NCBI GenBank assembly: GCA_037501455.1
Contig: CM074865.1
Location: 36,128,501-36,192,500, forward strand
Length of the DNA stretch: 64,000 bases
Reading direction: 5' to 3'
Origin: Lantana camara
Taxonomy: Eukaryota; Streptophyta; Magnoliopsida; Lamiales; Verbenaceae
Below the pieces are notes generated by a model. The model searched no databases. It was given only the letters and a program-made list of their open reading frames with translations, and was not told the origin of the DNA. This document shows, piece by piece, positions 20,489 to 33,130 of the stretch. The position numbers and the translations under genes are program-made. Every line of letters begins with the position of its first letter. The first letter of the stretch is position 1.

Positions 20489-21089
20489 TTAGAAAACATT
20501 TTCAGAAACTCTATTCCGATTCATGATTCCCATAACATATCATACCATATGCTCGGCGAGTACGAGCTTCCAACCTCAACTCCTCGTATCATAACAAAAC
20601 AGAAATAACATGCCAACCTCAACTCCGGGTGATGGTAGGGTTGCGCGACCCTAACCATCCGTACAGTCGAGGGGAGTGCTAATGCTACTCAAAACCTCAG
20701 GACTCCGTTTCCCAACCAAACCTCCTGGTGGGTCCCGGTAGTTCCTCTTCATACAGATGGAGACTACGCACAGGTATATCCCCGACGGCCCGATACCGTC
20801 CCGGGGGCTCCTTACCCGTAGCTCCTGGGCCCCATAACAGAACAAAACATAACATATACCAACTTTCATGGCAATCTCGCTACATAATCATAACATAACT
20901 TAACTTTCCGAAATAGCTTACATATGCCTTCATACTTAATTTCCAAAACTGAAGTTGTATCATAAGGTCATAATCATATCATATCTAACACATATTTAAT
21001 CGTATATATAGTATATAATCGCATGCGGGGATTGAAATCATCATACTGGGGCCATAGGTCGTTTAACTATACAAAATCCTAAACCTCAC

Positions 21090-21162
21090 CTGAGAAGCGT
21101 CAAGATACAGAAACTGACAAGGCGGGTGCGTACTTGACCAGGTTGTTCCACCGCGGAGATTA
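21090..21162 (-). other. Putative leader exon 2, element B LTR
   Basis: On the minus strand TTTCTTTTCTGTTCAG precedes a 73-nt segment beginning TAATCTCCGCGGTGGA; donor is TTCTCAG|GTGAGGTTT. Putative intron 2 is 21089-20279 (811 nt), ending TTTAGTTTGCAG. Confidence 0.55.
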
Positions 21163-23724
21163 CTGAACAGAAAAGAAACACAAGTACTCATGAGACACGA
21201 CACAGACGTGAACCACATAGATGCACGACAATGTTTATGAAATGGCGTGAAGTGATATGAAACATTTATAATATGTCATAAACGTGTTCATGTGTACAAT
21301 TACTGTCCAACTTAATAAGTAAAAATGCATCGAGCTCATAAACAAGACATAAATACGTGGTAGAAGATAATAAAGGATTTCTGACAAGTTGAGAATTTGT
21401 CAAAGTCATATTATATCAAATAAATCCGTGTCCAAACATCTCATTCAATTACGATATAATACACTTACTTACAAAAATTATGATCTAAAACATAGAACCA
21501 ATTTCCCACATACTCACATAACTTACATACAAAACCAAAAGATGTACAGGAAGGATTAAATAATTCGGAGTTCCAAAAAAAAAAACAATTTGGGAATAAT
21601 TAAGTTATGAGATTCCATTCAAAATTACTAAGGTCCATTCTCAACTAATACTTTCAGATAGAATTAATTAAATGCTAAGGCATTTTAGGATAAATAAATT
21701 GTTTTGTTTTCAAGTCGAATTAAACATTACAATATCCAAAATGAGCAGTTTAAACGTATATAAATATACCCAATCACACAGAATGATCCAAACCACCATA
21801 GACTACTTATTCCACCTATAGTTCAAATTTTTATTCAATAAGAAACTTTTACATCTCAAGACACGATTTGTACAAGTCAAGTACCTTATGATACATGCAT
21901 ACATATATCCATAATTATCAATTTTCGAAAAATAACATTTTGGCACATTCCTTATAGTTTACACAAGAGTCATACACACACATGTAAAAACATGCTCATT
22001 CACGTACCTATTCTTTGAAACAAATTATAAAACAATTCAACATCTAAGCAAGGTATAATAGCTTACAAATTGATATAAATTTGAATCCAAATTTCATACA
22101 GTTTAACATATATATACAAGTTACATCAGTTTAACAATTCAACAATGCATTTAAAGATAATTAGATCATGCAGTTTCATTATTAGACTCATCTCAATTAT
22201 TTATGTTCTTATTAACCACTCATGAATCGAGCACAAAATCAACTTAAGGCCACCATTATTTAAAGTATTTCATACAATATTTGGGAATATCCAAAATGTA
22301 GTCCTTTCTAAAATTCCTAAACCAATTTACATTTATCAGTATATACATATGCATAAAATTAAAATTATATACCAATCAAATACAAGAAAACAAAAGAAGG
22401 AAATGGGGCTTACGACAACAACAACATTTGGATTTCTCAAAATTATTTCTCCATTAACAAGAACAAAATTAATAAACTAACTTAGTAAATCCAATATGCA
22501 AATATTCAGTTGGGGAAGGAGAGATTTACAATCTAAAAGTAGTAGTAGCCAAGTTGGAGACAAGGGAAGGCTGTCGAATCTGCTTTTCTTGAGCGATGAT
22601 GGTTTCAATTGTTGCCGGAGTTGCTGGGTTAAAGTGGTGGCGCCGCTGGCTGAAGGTACGGTGAGTGACGCCAGAGTTGGAAGACTGAAGGCGGCGGCGG
22701 CTCTCGGTTGCTGCTGTTCGAAAACTAACGAAAACAAGAAGGAAGCCGAGAGGTGAGAGGGAGGACTAATTGTGGTGATCGGAATCTGTGGTCAGACGAA
22801 GGAGAAACGCCGAAAGGAGCAAGGCAACCAGCACAAGACTTGTGGTGCCTAAAATCTGGTGAGAGAGAGGAGAAATTGGAGGTGGTGCGGCTGTCGGATC
22901 TGGGGCGGAGTTGGTGGTTATCGGTAGAGACAAGGCGGTGGTGTGCATCGGCCTCGTGCCCGGATCCGTTGTTGTCGGCGCTTGTAATGGTGGAGGGCTG
23001 AGTCGCGGCGGCTAGCGAAGGTTTCTGTGGTGGTGAGATTGCTGGGGCGGCGGAACTTGGTGGCAGGCCGAGGTTTCGCTGGGCGGAGGAGTGATGGTCA
23101 GTGGCTGCTTGTCCTCTGAAATGGGAGAGAAGGATTCATCGGATGGGTGGAAGAAGGAGGCGGCGGTGGTGTGGCTGTTGGAGAGGGGTGGCGTTGCTGT
23201 TGCTGCTTGAAGAAACCGAAAGGGGATCTGAGAGGGAGAAAGCTTGCGTAGCTGCAGCAGTTCTAAGGGGGGAGAAGAAATGAAAATGGCTGCTAGGGTT
23301 TACGCGTATAAAGACCCTTTTGTCCAAAATTGCACATAAGTCCCTCGAAAGTTCAGATCAAGCGATTAAGTCCCCAGATTAAAGTAAGATTTAGATCAAG
23401 CCCAATTAAAGTTTCGATAATTATAAAAGCACCCCTAGAATTAAAGATAAAGTCCAATTAAGCCCAATTTGATTCCTCATAATTAGAAAACGATCCCCAA
23501 CGTCCGATAATTCTAATTTAACCCACATAATTTAAATTAAAGAGCAAATAGGTAATAGGCACATATTTCAATTAAGTCCACATATTTCCATGGGATTACA
23601 ATTGAGTCAATTAAACAATTAAAACGTGAATAAAGCGATTCAAGCACACGCGGAGTTAAATAAATAACAATTTAATCGTACGAAAACGACATCGTATCTT
23701 GCTCTGAAAATGCGGGGTGTTACA

Positions 23725-24319
23725 AGAGGTGTAATAGGTTCGGAAGGAAATATGAATACACATTACCACATCCATATTCTATTATACCTATATTTCCATA
23801 TTCTATTATACCTATATTTCCATATTCACGCCCATAGAGCATGAGTCATGCAATGAGGTCAAACAAACGTTTGCCTTCAAAAGGTATATTTCATTTTTCA
23901 CTATCCAGAATAACTTCAAACCCCCCTCGCTAAAAGTTTGAAGCTTAAAATTAAAACCATGAAACGCGGAAACAAAAGATGTTTAATGGTTCAAGAACCT
24001 GATAAATAGGCAGTTTTGACAGTATATACATCAAACATATGCCACCGGAAAAGATAAAGCCAGTAATAAAAGCAAATAAGTTTCCATATTATAATTTACA
24101 CTTCAAAAACAAAACCTTTTAGTTCAGAATTTCCTTCTTGCATGATAATAATTACTCTTTAAATTTGGGAAACAAAAAACCATATTTGAGTAATCATAAA
24201 ATCCCATTCTTAATAATAAATGAAACAAATAGATGAAATAAAATCAGATGAATGAGCCAACCATCAGAAACCCGATTTCTTTCTCATGTATGTTTGTCGC
24301 TAAAATACGTGTGCTTCAG
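23725..24319. other. Downstream flank / 3' UTR region of the RAB gene
   Basis: AT-rich non-coding DNA between LTR B and the RAB stop codon. It includes a 24-bp tandem repeat (CCATATTCTATTATACCTAT units, 23770-23825) and is expected to hold the RAB 3' UTR on the minus strand. No other gene is seen. Confidence 0.6.
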
Positions 24320-27300
24320 TCACTTGGAACAACAAGAATATCCCCCGCCTGTTTGCTTAGATTCATCAGTACCATTACTGACCAGGGATACTCTGTTGAC
24401 AGATAACTCCGCTTTGTAAGAGTCAGAATTCAAGACCTTCCTGCTGACATTATTATAAATCTCACGGATTACCATTTCAAAAGCCTTATTAACATTTGTT
24501 GAATCCAATGCAGAGGTTTCCATGAAGAACAATCCTTCTGTTTCGGCAAGAGTTTTGCCTTCCTCCACGCTCACATCCCTGATATTCTCTAAATCACATT
24601 TGTTCCCCACAAGCATCCTCGCAACAGTTGTATCCGAGTGAGCTGCATCATTTTCATTTGATTAGGACATGTAAAGAATTGAGTTATGTGAACTAATCGT
24701 GTCAAATTAATTTTTTAATGGTACTTTTAACTCATTCGAGTTCTTCTCCAAAGTGCATATTAACTAGCTATGATGGGAAAAAAATATCGAGTTTCGGTGT
24801 ACAAACAAACAGTTTGATGATCTTGCCATGAATTGCAGAGATTTCATAGGACAAAACAATTATGTTGAATGTAAATTTTTTTCATATAAAAAACATGTGT
24901 ATGTTTGCAAACTCAACTATTGTTTTTCAAAAAAATGCAACCTGATGCCACTTACCATGCGACACGTACACGAAATTTCTTCCACGTGACACACGATGAG
25001 TGGAATCAGGTTGCACTTTGTTAAAAATAGTTGAGGTTGCAGACTTAAGACATTTTTTAGTTTAGGTTGCAAAGTTAAAAAAAAAAAAGGCTCATAGTTC
25101 ATGATGTTAGAAATAATTTAATAGGGATGTATTAAACTTATACCTATAAGTTAATAGCTAGAAAATTAATACATGCTTGCGGGCTAGTATTAAGGAATTT
25201 AAAAAAGAAATCTACATGATTTTAGTTAATGCAATGTAATAGAAGGAAACAAAAATATAATTGTATGTGAATATAGTTATTACTAATTACCAATATCAGA
25301 TTTCAAACAAACAACTAAAATGTATTAAGTGTAAAGAGAATAAAGTGTAATATTCTATCTCATTAAAAAAACAATTGTTATGTAGTTTCTAGATCTCTCT
25401 TTTCGCAATGTATCGTGTCTTGACATGGTCATCCTTCCATGTATTACTTCGTAAATCTCATATCATGTAGTTTAAATATTTAGCCCGAAAGGGGTGTTTT
25501 CTCTTTTCAAGTGCCTATTGTAACAAATTTGATCTCATTGGAGCAAGGAAGTTGCTTACTGAGAAGCCAATACTCAACTTTGTCTCTAATTCGTCGTAGT
25601 ATGGGTCTTTTAGAACTAACATGCCAATTGAAAAAAATTGATAGCTTACAGTGGAAATGAAGATAATTGCAACCTACATTTGATGATTACAACTTGAAGA
25701 GGAGCTTCTCCCTACCTAAGTCCAGCCTCGGGAATGAAGATCCCACTCAGATAAGATCAAAATTTCACAATCTAGAAGAATTGGAGTAACAATTCTTTGA
25801 GACTCCGATCATGAGAAAATCCTCTCACACAAAATCCCCCCAGACAATGTAAGGAAGCCCCACATGCTGACCCCAAAACATAGATCATCAGTTTTGTATC
25901 CCAGAACTTGTTGATTAACATTTTCAATTTTCATTGATTGATAACACTCTCTCCAACTTAAGTATATCATAAAGTTTTTTATGATGAGTATATTTTTGTG
26001 TGATTGAACCCTTCTTTCCAACCTCTTGAGTGAAAAGTCAATATTCTCATTCCAAGTCCTATATTGGATTATTTCGTTACTTCAATCTCCCTAAAGGTCT
26101 ATGGGACATCCCTAATGAAGAGTAACAAGAATTTTACGAAGTGATTACTTTCAAGTTGGAAAGTCTTCTAGAATTCTTCAAGTGAGGAATTCAAAATTAA
26201 AATTCAAGAATGCAATGTGAAGTTCAGGCTACAAACTGTAACTAGCATGAACAAAGAGTAGCAGTAAAAACGACAAACTCCGACAAGCAAGAGTTTCAGC
26301 ATTATTGAACTTTTTAACTTCAAAAAGGAAATATGTAAGAACTAATACTAAAAGAGGTCATGAGTTTTTTCAAAGTTGAATAATGTAAAATTATTTTTCT
26401 AAAGCATATTCATATATCTTTCTTCTCATTTGGTTGATCAATGAAGCACGGACATTGTTTCAATTTTCATAGTGATAACAAATTAAAAAATTATTAGCTG
26501 ACTTAACAATTTTACAGTCTCAACCAACAAATTCAGAATAGGTCAAATTGTCAATCTTTTGAAGTAAAGATTACTATAAAAACCGCAGGTCCTTATAATT
26601 GTACTATGCAACATTTTTAATACAACATATTAGATAATAATTTCAGATCTGGCTACGGTTTCTGCTCTAGCTGGCCTCTCATTTGTAGGCAATTATGTTT
26701 GGTATGTTTTAGGTTCTTCCAAATTTCTCATAAGTCATACACATCATAGAATATAATACACATTAATAACTGGAAAAATATCATTTTTCGTCCTCTAAAG
26801 ATTCTCTTGTTCGATTTTGCTCCTGATTTTTTAGCATTTATTACATTGCATCCTTTTGGATTCCATATTTCTCAATTTCAGTCCTTTAACTAACGGGAAT
26901 TAAAAAATTGACCGAAAAAGGCACGTGTTACTCATATTTATTCAGACCACGTTAGTGGCACGTGACTTTTTCCGTTAATTTTTTAACATCCGTTAGCTAA
27001 AGGACTAAAATTGAGAAATGTGAAATAAAAAATGAGGCAATATGAGAAAAGTTAAAACATCATGACCAAAATGGAACAAGAACATATTTGGATTTTCTCT
27101 TAATAATTTAATATGCATAATCTTTTATTTCCCTGTATTTCGCAAAAATGAGCACAATGATCTCCTCAAATAAGAAACGAAATCCCAGGGGAAAATTCTA
27201 GTAATTTTCAGTCAAATACCAATCACGCTATTCGATCCCAGTCGATCAATCGAACAGATGAATTTCATTCTCGAGTTATAAACATTCTGATGGCAAACTC

Positions 27301-27714
27301 ACAATGAAGCGTCGTTCCAAATCGAAAAACAGAGACATGAAAAGACAGCTAGCAAAGGAGAAGAAAAGAAGACGTACTCTTGAGCTCATCAAGCCATCGG
27401 GGAATACTGTCGAAAGTTGACCTTCTGGTGATGTCATAGACGACAAGAGCACCAAAAGCACCACGGTAGTAAGCGGATGTGACGGCGCGGAATCTCTCTT
27501 GTCCGGCTGTGTCCCAAATCTGAGCCTTGACTTCTTTGCCCTCGATTTCGAGTGTTTGAGTCTGAAATTCAACCCCAATGGTGGCCTTGGAGTGCATGTT
27601 GAACTCATTCCTGGCGTATCGGGATAGCAAGTTGGATTTGCCGACGGCAGAGTCGCCGATTATGACAACCTTGAACAAGTACTCCTCCCCCTCGTCGTCT
27701 GAAGAAGAACCCAT
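24320..27714 (-). CDS. RAB11-class small GTPase, RABA5 type
   Basis: Two coding exons, 27714-27378 and 24642-24320, join in phase (AAG A|CT) across a 2,735-bp GT-AG intron and give 219 residues, a normal Rab length. All GTPase boxes are present: GDSAVGKS (20-27), switch I TIGVEF (45-50), WDTAGQE (67-73), NKCD (126-129) and ETSAL (154-158), plus a C-terminal CCSK for double geranylgeranylation. The start [15 protein letters not shown] fits RABA proteins better than the in-frame ATG further upstream. Similarity through the variable tail ([18 protein letters not shown]) points to the RABA5c/ARA4-RABA5e group. RABA GTPases direct trans-Golgi/endosome-to-plasma-membrane traffic. No stop or frameshift is seen, so the gene looks functional despite transposons on both sides. 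Confidence 0.93.
24912..25060. repeat. Foldback (MITE-like) repeat in RAB intron
   Basis: Inverted arms AACTATTGTTTTTCAAAAAA...GCAACCTGATGCCACT and AGTGGAATCAGGTTGC...AAAAATAGTT face each other around a core with CACGTG-type motifs. About 145 bp overall. Confidence 0.55.
26775..27090. repeat. Foldback (MITE-like) repeat in RAB intron
   Basis: A roughly 300-bp imperfect palindrome. TTTCTCAATTTCAGTCCTTT in the left arm pairs with AAAGGACTAAAATTGAGAAA in the right arm, and GGCACGTG pairs with CACGTGAC near the centre. No coding capacity; typical of intronic plant miniature elements. Confidence 0.7.
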
Positions 27715-28000
27715 TGAGAAAATGGAGATTTGGAGAGAGAGAGAAATAATGAAATTGAAGTGAATGATGATATTGATGAGAGCTGGCAAATGGGACATGA
27801 CAGATTTTACGACAGGATGGCGTGTATAATGGGGGCCGGGGGAGGTGGTGTTCTATAAGCATTGCTACTGTAACGGTTGTATTATGCGCCTTCCTTTTTA
27901 TTTATATTTATAATCTATATGTAATTATAATAGATATTTGGGTTAATTCTTATTAGTCCAGTCCTCTAGGGTCTAGGCTACATGCACTTTATCCTTTCAT
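27715..28000 (-). promoter_or_regulatory. RAB gene promoter and 5' UTR region
   Basis: On the minus strand TATAAATATAAATAAA (about 27898-27913) lies roughly 185 bp before the start codon, a plausible TATA region. A GA/CT-rich leader follows nearer the ATG. Position is inferred from the gene. Confidence 0.4.
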
Positions 28001-28470
28001 CTTTTTTTATTTATGCATTTATTTTTTTAATTTTTGTAACATATCATACTTAATAATTTTTAACAAATTTAAAAATGAAATTCTGACAAATATTATGCTC
28101 AACATGTCTCATGTGTCTTAAGTGTAATATTTTTAAAGGTATTTCAGTTCGTTCATTATGTCTTAATGGGCTTTTAAATTTTTCTTCAGACACTATGTTC
28201 TTCAACTCAACCCCACCCCCATCTTGTTCGACCCCAACACTATGTTAGCTATGAACCTGTATAATACTAGAAAACTAAGTTCAAGCTACACCAACACTGC
28301 AACAATGGAAGCAACTTGGAGAAGAAGTTAAGGTGAGGAAGAAACAGAGAGAGATAGAGAGAGAATTAGGGAGAAAATGACAAGGAATCAAATTACTAAA
28401 ATCTGCAACAACCACGCACAAACATGCTACAAATAGGTGGTCCTCACTCCTCACCAACGTCCCACTCACG

Positions 28471-28740
28471 AGCCCCAATCAGCAAAAGACACGTGCAGGC
28501 TCAAGCAACAAAATAACAACTTAAAAGCGTGAAAGCAACTTAACAAAACAACTAGCAACTTAGCCAATCGAAACGACGGCGTTTAGGGAAAGAAAACGTA
28601 AACTGAAATATTAAAAGAAACGTGTTATGAATTGCTGAAAGCGTTTTCCCATTTCTCTTAAGCTCTGCCACATGCCTTCCTCGCCATGCATAGTCCTGAT
28701 CAATCCCCTGCACTCTGGAGCTTGCTTCCCATTCATAATA
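28471..28740 (-). repeat. Element M 3' LTR (shared part)
   Basis: It shares about 250 bp with 33131-33382, apart from a 20-bp insertion and scattered substitutions. On the minus strand it starts TATTATGAATGGGAAG just after a purine-rich CAGGGGAAGGTAA, the likely PPT. The integrase-tail frame runs on into it. Confidence 0.7.
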
Positions 28741-29246
28741 TTACCTTCCCCTGAATTTAAAGCTTGTCCCCAAGCTTCAACCTCTGGAAACTGCTGCACA
28801 ATACTATAGAAATCCTCCCAAGTAGCCTCAGAAACAGGAAGATGAGCCCATTGAATTAACAGTTGTACAACAGTAGCGTTGTTCCTTTTTACCATCCTTC
28901 GATCCAACACTTTGACTGGCTGTAGCATAGGCTGAATCCCTTCATCAAACTCAGGTAGTGCACTGGTCACCCTATCAGTTTTTCCCACATGTAACTTGAG
29001 CACAGATATGTGGAAAACAGGGTGTGACTTGGAACCAAGAGGTAAATCCAACTTGTAAGCAACAGGGCCAATTCTTTCCAGAATAGTGAATGGACCAGCA
29101 AACTTGGGACTAAGCTTCCATAGTTTACTGTTTCGTATGGACAACTGCCGGTATCGCTTCAATTTCAAGTAGACCCTATCCCCAACTTGGAATCCCTTTT
29201 CCTTCCTGTTCTTGTCTGCCATGGCTTTCATCCTTTCTTGTGCCAA
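28611..29246 (-). pseudogene. Element M integrase C-terminus with chromodomain-like tail
   Basis: This frame continues integrase after a TAG stop at about 29247. FQVGDRVYLKLKRYRQLSIR and FAGPFTILERIGPVAYKLDL form the GPF/Y module, followed by HPVFHISVLKLH. A tail VKVLDRRMVKRNNATVVQLL...WEDFYSIVQQFP has the look of the chromodomain-like module that directs chromovirus integration. About 40 C-terminal codons read into the LTR. Confidence 0.85.
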
Positions 29247-29861
29247 CTACAACTGATGTTTAAGATACTGCTGCATAGCATTCCGGTCAGCCAACAACTC
29301 TTCGATTCCAGCGGAAATTATCTGATGGAATCCTTGTAAGTTGAAGAAATTGGGCTTGTAACCATACAGAGCCTCAAATGGGGTCATCCTCAACGCACTG
29401 TGATAGTTGGTATTGTACCAGAATTCAGCTAAAGCTAACCATCTTTCCCATTTGTTAGGTTGCAGTCCACACATACAACGCAAGTAGTTCTCCAGGCACT
29501 GATTTACTCGTTCTGTCTGGCCATCCGTTTGAGGAGGATAAGCTGTACTCAGACATTGCTTGATTCCAAGCACTTCCAACATCTCTTTCCATAGTTGACT
29601 TGTGAAAATTTTGTCCCTGTCCGACACAATGCTACAAGGAAGACCATACAATTTGTATATCTCATTTAAGAATATCCCAGCAAGTTGAGAGGCTGAAAAA
29701 GGGTGATGGAGTGCAATAAAATGTGCATATTTGGTGAAACGGTCCACTATGACCCAAATAACCTCATTGCCTCCGGACTTTGGTAGTTGTTCTATAAAAT
29801 CCATGGAAATATGTTGCCATGCTTGGTCTGGGACAGGAAGGGGTTGCAGTAGTCCAGCCAA
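29247..29861 (-). pseudogene. Element M integrase catalytic core
   Basis: The DDE core is intact within this frame: D21 (SMDFIEQL), D81 (VSDRDKIF) and E117 (DGQTERVNQ), with the D-to-E spacing of 35 residues typical of retroviral-type integrases. It is separated from the RNase H/zinc part by a stop at about 29862 and from the C-terminal module by the TAG at about 29247, so no full integrase can be made. Confidence 0.9.
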
Positions 29862-29864
29862 CCT

Positions 29865-30518
29865 CTAAGTGGAATGTTTACTTTGTTGGCAGATTTCACA
29901 TTCTTTCACCATTTTCTCAATGTCTTTAGTGGTTCCTGGCCACAAGAAGATACTCCTGACCCTTTGGTAAGTTCCTTGGATACCTGAATGACCTCCCGGA
30001 CTTGATGAATGCATTGTTGTTATGATCTGTTCCCTCAATTGGGATCCCACTCCTACATAGATCTTCCCCTTGTACCTCAGAATCCCCCTCTGATATCCAA
30101 AGAGTGATAAGTTGCTAGGATACATCAATGATTCAATGATTGCTTCCTGAGCTTGAGTATCTCCATCATAGCTCAGATTCAGTTCATCAATCCACAGTGG
30201 TTGAATAGTAATTAAAGCACTGCAACTTGCTTTTCCCACCTCACTCCTTCTTAAGAAAGCATCAGCAACTCTATTCTCTTGCCCACTTTTGTATTCAATA
30301 GTGTAGTTGAATCCTAGTAACTTAGTCAAGTACTTGTGCTGCAAAGGAGTTGAAATTTTCTGATCAATGAGATATTTGATGCTACATTGGTCTGTTCTTA
30401 TGATGAAAGTACTATGAAGAAGATAACTTCTCAATTTATCCATAACTTGGATAACTGTCATTAACTCCCTTTCATATACTAATAATCCCAAGGTTCTAGG
30501 CCCCAATGCTTTGCTCAT
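29865..30518 (-). pseudogene. Element M RNase H and integrase zinc domain
   Basis: LVYERELMTVIQVMDKLRSY and FIIRTDQCSIKYLIDQ belong to RNase H; IEYKSGQENRVADAFLRR is its C-terminal motif with the usual LSRR changed. The end carries the HHCC zinc-binding domain of integrase (HSSSPGGHSG ... CEICQQSK). The N-terminal part of RNase H is damaged near 30520. Confidence 0.85.
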
Positions 30519-31066
30519 ATAAGCCAGAGGATGCTTATCCTACATAAGTTCAGCTCCAATCCCATAATAACAAGCATCTGTCTCAACCACAAAAGGTTTA
30601 GAAAAATCTGGTAATGCCAACACAGGTGAGAGACCATGGCTTCTTTTAACTCAGTGAAGGCTATATCAGCTGCTGAATTCCACTCAAATTGACCCTTCTT
30701 GGTGAGATTGGTCAGGGGTTTTGCAATCATTCCATAGTTCCTTATGAATTTCCTATAGTAACCTATTAAGCCAAGAAATCCCCTCAGATCTTTCACTAAC
30801 TTGGGTTGAGGCCACTCTGTCATTGCTTGAATCTTTTTAGGATCAGCTGATACCCCACCCCTTTTGATGATATGGCCCAGATACTCTATCTGCTCACAAC
30901 CAAAAGAACACTTAGAAGCCTTAGCATATAACTGTTGTTCAAGGAGGACCTTAAAGACTATCTCTAGATGCTGTAAGTGCTCTTGCAAACTCTCACTGTA
31001 AACCAGTATGTCATAAAAAAATACCAATACAAATTTCCTCAAGTACTCCCTGAATATGTTATTCAT
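30515..31066 (-). pseudogene. Element M reverse transcriptase, C-terminal part
   Basis: This holds the RT palm/thumb and connection: VFFYDILVYS, LYAKASKCSFG, IEYLGHIIKRGGVSADP and LRGFLGLIGYYRKFIRNYG. The active-site pair of aspartates is altered to Tyr-Asp in FFYDILVYS, which should abolish polymerase activity. The frame is offset from the preceding RT half by a small deletion at about 31066, next to FGLTN. Confidence 0.88.
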
Positions 31067-31611
31067 TAATGATTGGTCAGCCCAAATGGCATGACTTTGA
31101 ACTCATATAACCCTGTAGATGTCACAAATTCAGTTTTGGGGATATCTTCTTTGTGAACCCTTATCTGATGATAACCTGATCTTAGATCAATTTTTGAGAA
31201 AATCACAGTAGATCCCAACTCATCCAGTAGCTCATCCACCAATGGTATAGGATAGCTATCTTTGATGGTCAATGCATTCAATTTTCTGTAGTCTACACAG
31301 AACCTCCTCCCCCCATCTTTCTTCTTCACTAAGAGCACTGGGGATGAAAATGGGCTAGTGATGGGCTGTATAATCCCATTCTTTAGCATTTCTTGCACTA
31401 ACTTCTCAATTTCACACTTCTGTAAGTGGGAGTACCTGTAGGGAGGCTGCTTGATACTCTCTGTGCCTGGTTTAAGTGGAATTTGGTGATCTTGACCTCT
31501 CCAGGGTGGTAGTTCATCAGGCTCTTTAAAGAGTTCAACATAATCTGTCAGTAGAGGTTTTATCTCCTCTGGACTTGCAGTCTTTCCCTCTTTTTCCACT
31601 GCTGAGATCAT
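31066..31611 (-). pseudogene. Element M reverse transcriptase, N-terminal part
   Basis: It includes [55 protein letters not shown] and [14 protein letters not shown] (first catalytic aspartate present), ending at VMPFGLTN where about 19 nt appear to be lost, shifting the frame. Confidence 0.9.
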
Positions 31612-31668
31612 GCATAAGCAGTTTAACGATGATGTTCCACTCCTCTTAAATAACCTCTGCAGCTTCCT

Positions 31669-31860
31669 TCAAGTGACTGTCCTTAGAGAAGCAGTTTGTT
31701 GACCTCCTTGAAGAGTAATCAGTTTATCACCTCTGACAAACTTAAGAGTTTGTCTATCAAAGTTTAGAGTGATGTTTCCCAATTTTCTTGAGGAATCCAC
31801 CCCTACCACCATGTCACATCCCCCCATCCTCAGCAACCTTACACTGGCCTGAAATTGATG
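31669..31860 (-). pseudogene. Element M protease C-terminal part
   Basis: LRMGGCDMVVGVD and LGNITLNFDRQTLKFVRG match the C-terminal half of gypsy aspartic protease. It lies in another frame than the DSGSTH half, so a frameshift falls at about 31840. Confidence 0.7.
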
Positions 31861-33100
31861 CCCTGCATTTGGACTCACAGTACAATTTAGCCGCATTTGC
31901 AACTGTGACAAGTAAAGAGTTAGTATACTCAATCTCATACCCTGCCTTCTTTGGAATTTCAGGATCAAGGAAAGTGTGGGTACTCCCAGAGTCAATCAAC
32001 ACAATCATGGTATTGTTTTTCACTCTTCCATGAATCTTGATGGTTTCAGGGGCTTTCTGACTTGTAGCAGCATTCACTAAGATATGCAAATCAGTGTCAG
32101 TAGGTTCCTCAAGGCTAATCACCTCATCTTCTTCAGTGTTTTCTTCTTCCAACTCCTGACAGATGATTACAAAGAGGTACCTATGACCCACTTTGCAGGG
32201 CTCCTCACAATTAAAGCATAACCCCCTCTTCCTTCTAGCATCCATTTCCTCTGATGTCAGCCTCTTAATTGGAAACTTATCTGAAACAGCACCCCCAGGC
32301 TTCTTTATCAAACTATCCCCAATTCCAGCTTTAATATTCCAGTTCTTTTGTGGTGTTTTAGAACTCTTATTCATTGTCTCCACATAATCTTGTTTTAGTG
32401 CCAAACTCATGGCATGAGCCAGACCCCTAGGATTTAACATCTCTAGCATTTGAGCTATTTCATCTTTAAGGCCACTGATATAGCTTTTGATGAAATAGTC
32501 ATCTGTAAATGATCTATTATGAACCACCATGAAAGACTTCAACTCCTCAAACCTCTGATTATAATCCTCCACCGATTTGTCCTGTTTCAGCTTATTAAAC
32601 TGACCCACTAGATTCTTCTCTTTCTGGTTTGAAAATTTCTCTAAAACCATTCCAGCAAGGACTTCCCAACCCAGATTCTCCTTCCCTTCGATATAATCAA
32701 TAAACCAAGTATCTGCACTACCCTCCATGTTCATGGCAGCAAGTATGATTTTCTCGTAATCACTCATCAGATTAAAGGTAAAATACTTGCTACACTTCCT
32801 AAGCCATTGCCGGGGTTCATCCCCATTAAATCTAGGGAAATCCAGTTTGTTCTTTAGGTTTGTGGTATTGATTATCTCATTCACCCGTATAACCGGCGTT
32901 GGTAAAATTCCAGCATCCCCATAGCTCATTGCTCTAGACATCATCGGATCCTGGGAGCTACTGGACTCCTTGTCTCTGCCCATGGCTTGCAGCATCTCAG
33001 TGATTTCACCCAACCGAGAGTTGATGCCTTCTTGCCCTCCTTTTAGATCTTTAACTGCTGCCTCAAGCTCCTCAATCCTGGCCGTGTTGTTTTTTGCCAT
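31814..33100 (-). pseudogene. gag: Element M gag and protease N-terminal part
   Basis: The start MAKNNTARIEELEAAVKDL at 33100 is the usual coiled-coil gag start of this group; the frame is open further upstream only because it reads into LTR. The capsid-like region includes RFNGDEPRQWLRKCSKYF and FSNQKEKNLVGQFNKLKQ. The zinc-knuckle region reads CFNCEEPCKVGHRY, with its last ligand changed to Tyr. The protease active site DSGSTHTF is present in VLIDSGSTH. The frame is lost in mid-protease. Confidence 0.88.
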
Positions 33101-33130
33101 TTGTGCCCAAGATACCTGCCAACCACGCTC

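Larger units (their letters stand above)
19784..23724 (-). mobile_element. Element B, 5' LTR (3,941 bp)
   Basis: It is bounded on the plus strand by TGTAACACCCC and GGGGTGTTACA, with PBS and gag on its left, so it is the 5' LTR of a minus-strand element. Features: branch-site hairpin (about 20305-20325 plus-strand coordinates), exon 2 (21090-21162), a (TA)n tract (20446-20486) and a markedly GC-rich block (22500-23290). The 3' LTR and most of the interior are absent, so target duplications cannot be checked. Frames of 60-90 codons in the GC-rich block have no recognisable domain. Confidence 0.88.

Noticed and set aside
22477..23327. Several 60-86 codon frames on both strands of LTR B
   Set aside because: GC-rich composition removes stops in all frames; no domain or consistent start. 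Reported only as an unusual block.
27715..27798. Upstream in-frame ATG of the RAB gene, adding 28 residues
   Set aside because: The extension is not Rab-like and lies in the expected 5' [12 protein letters not shown] is the usual type of start.
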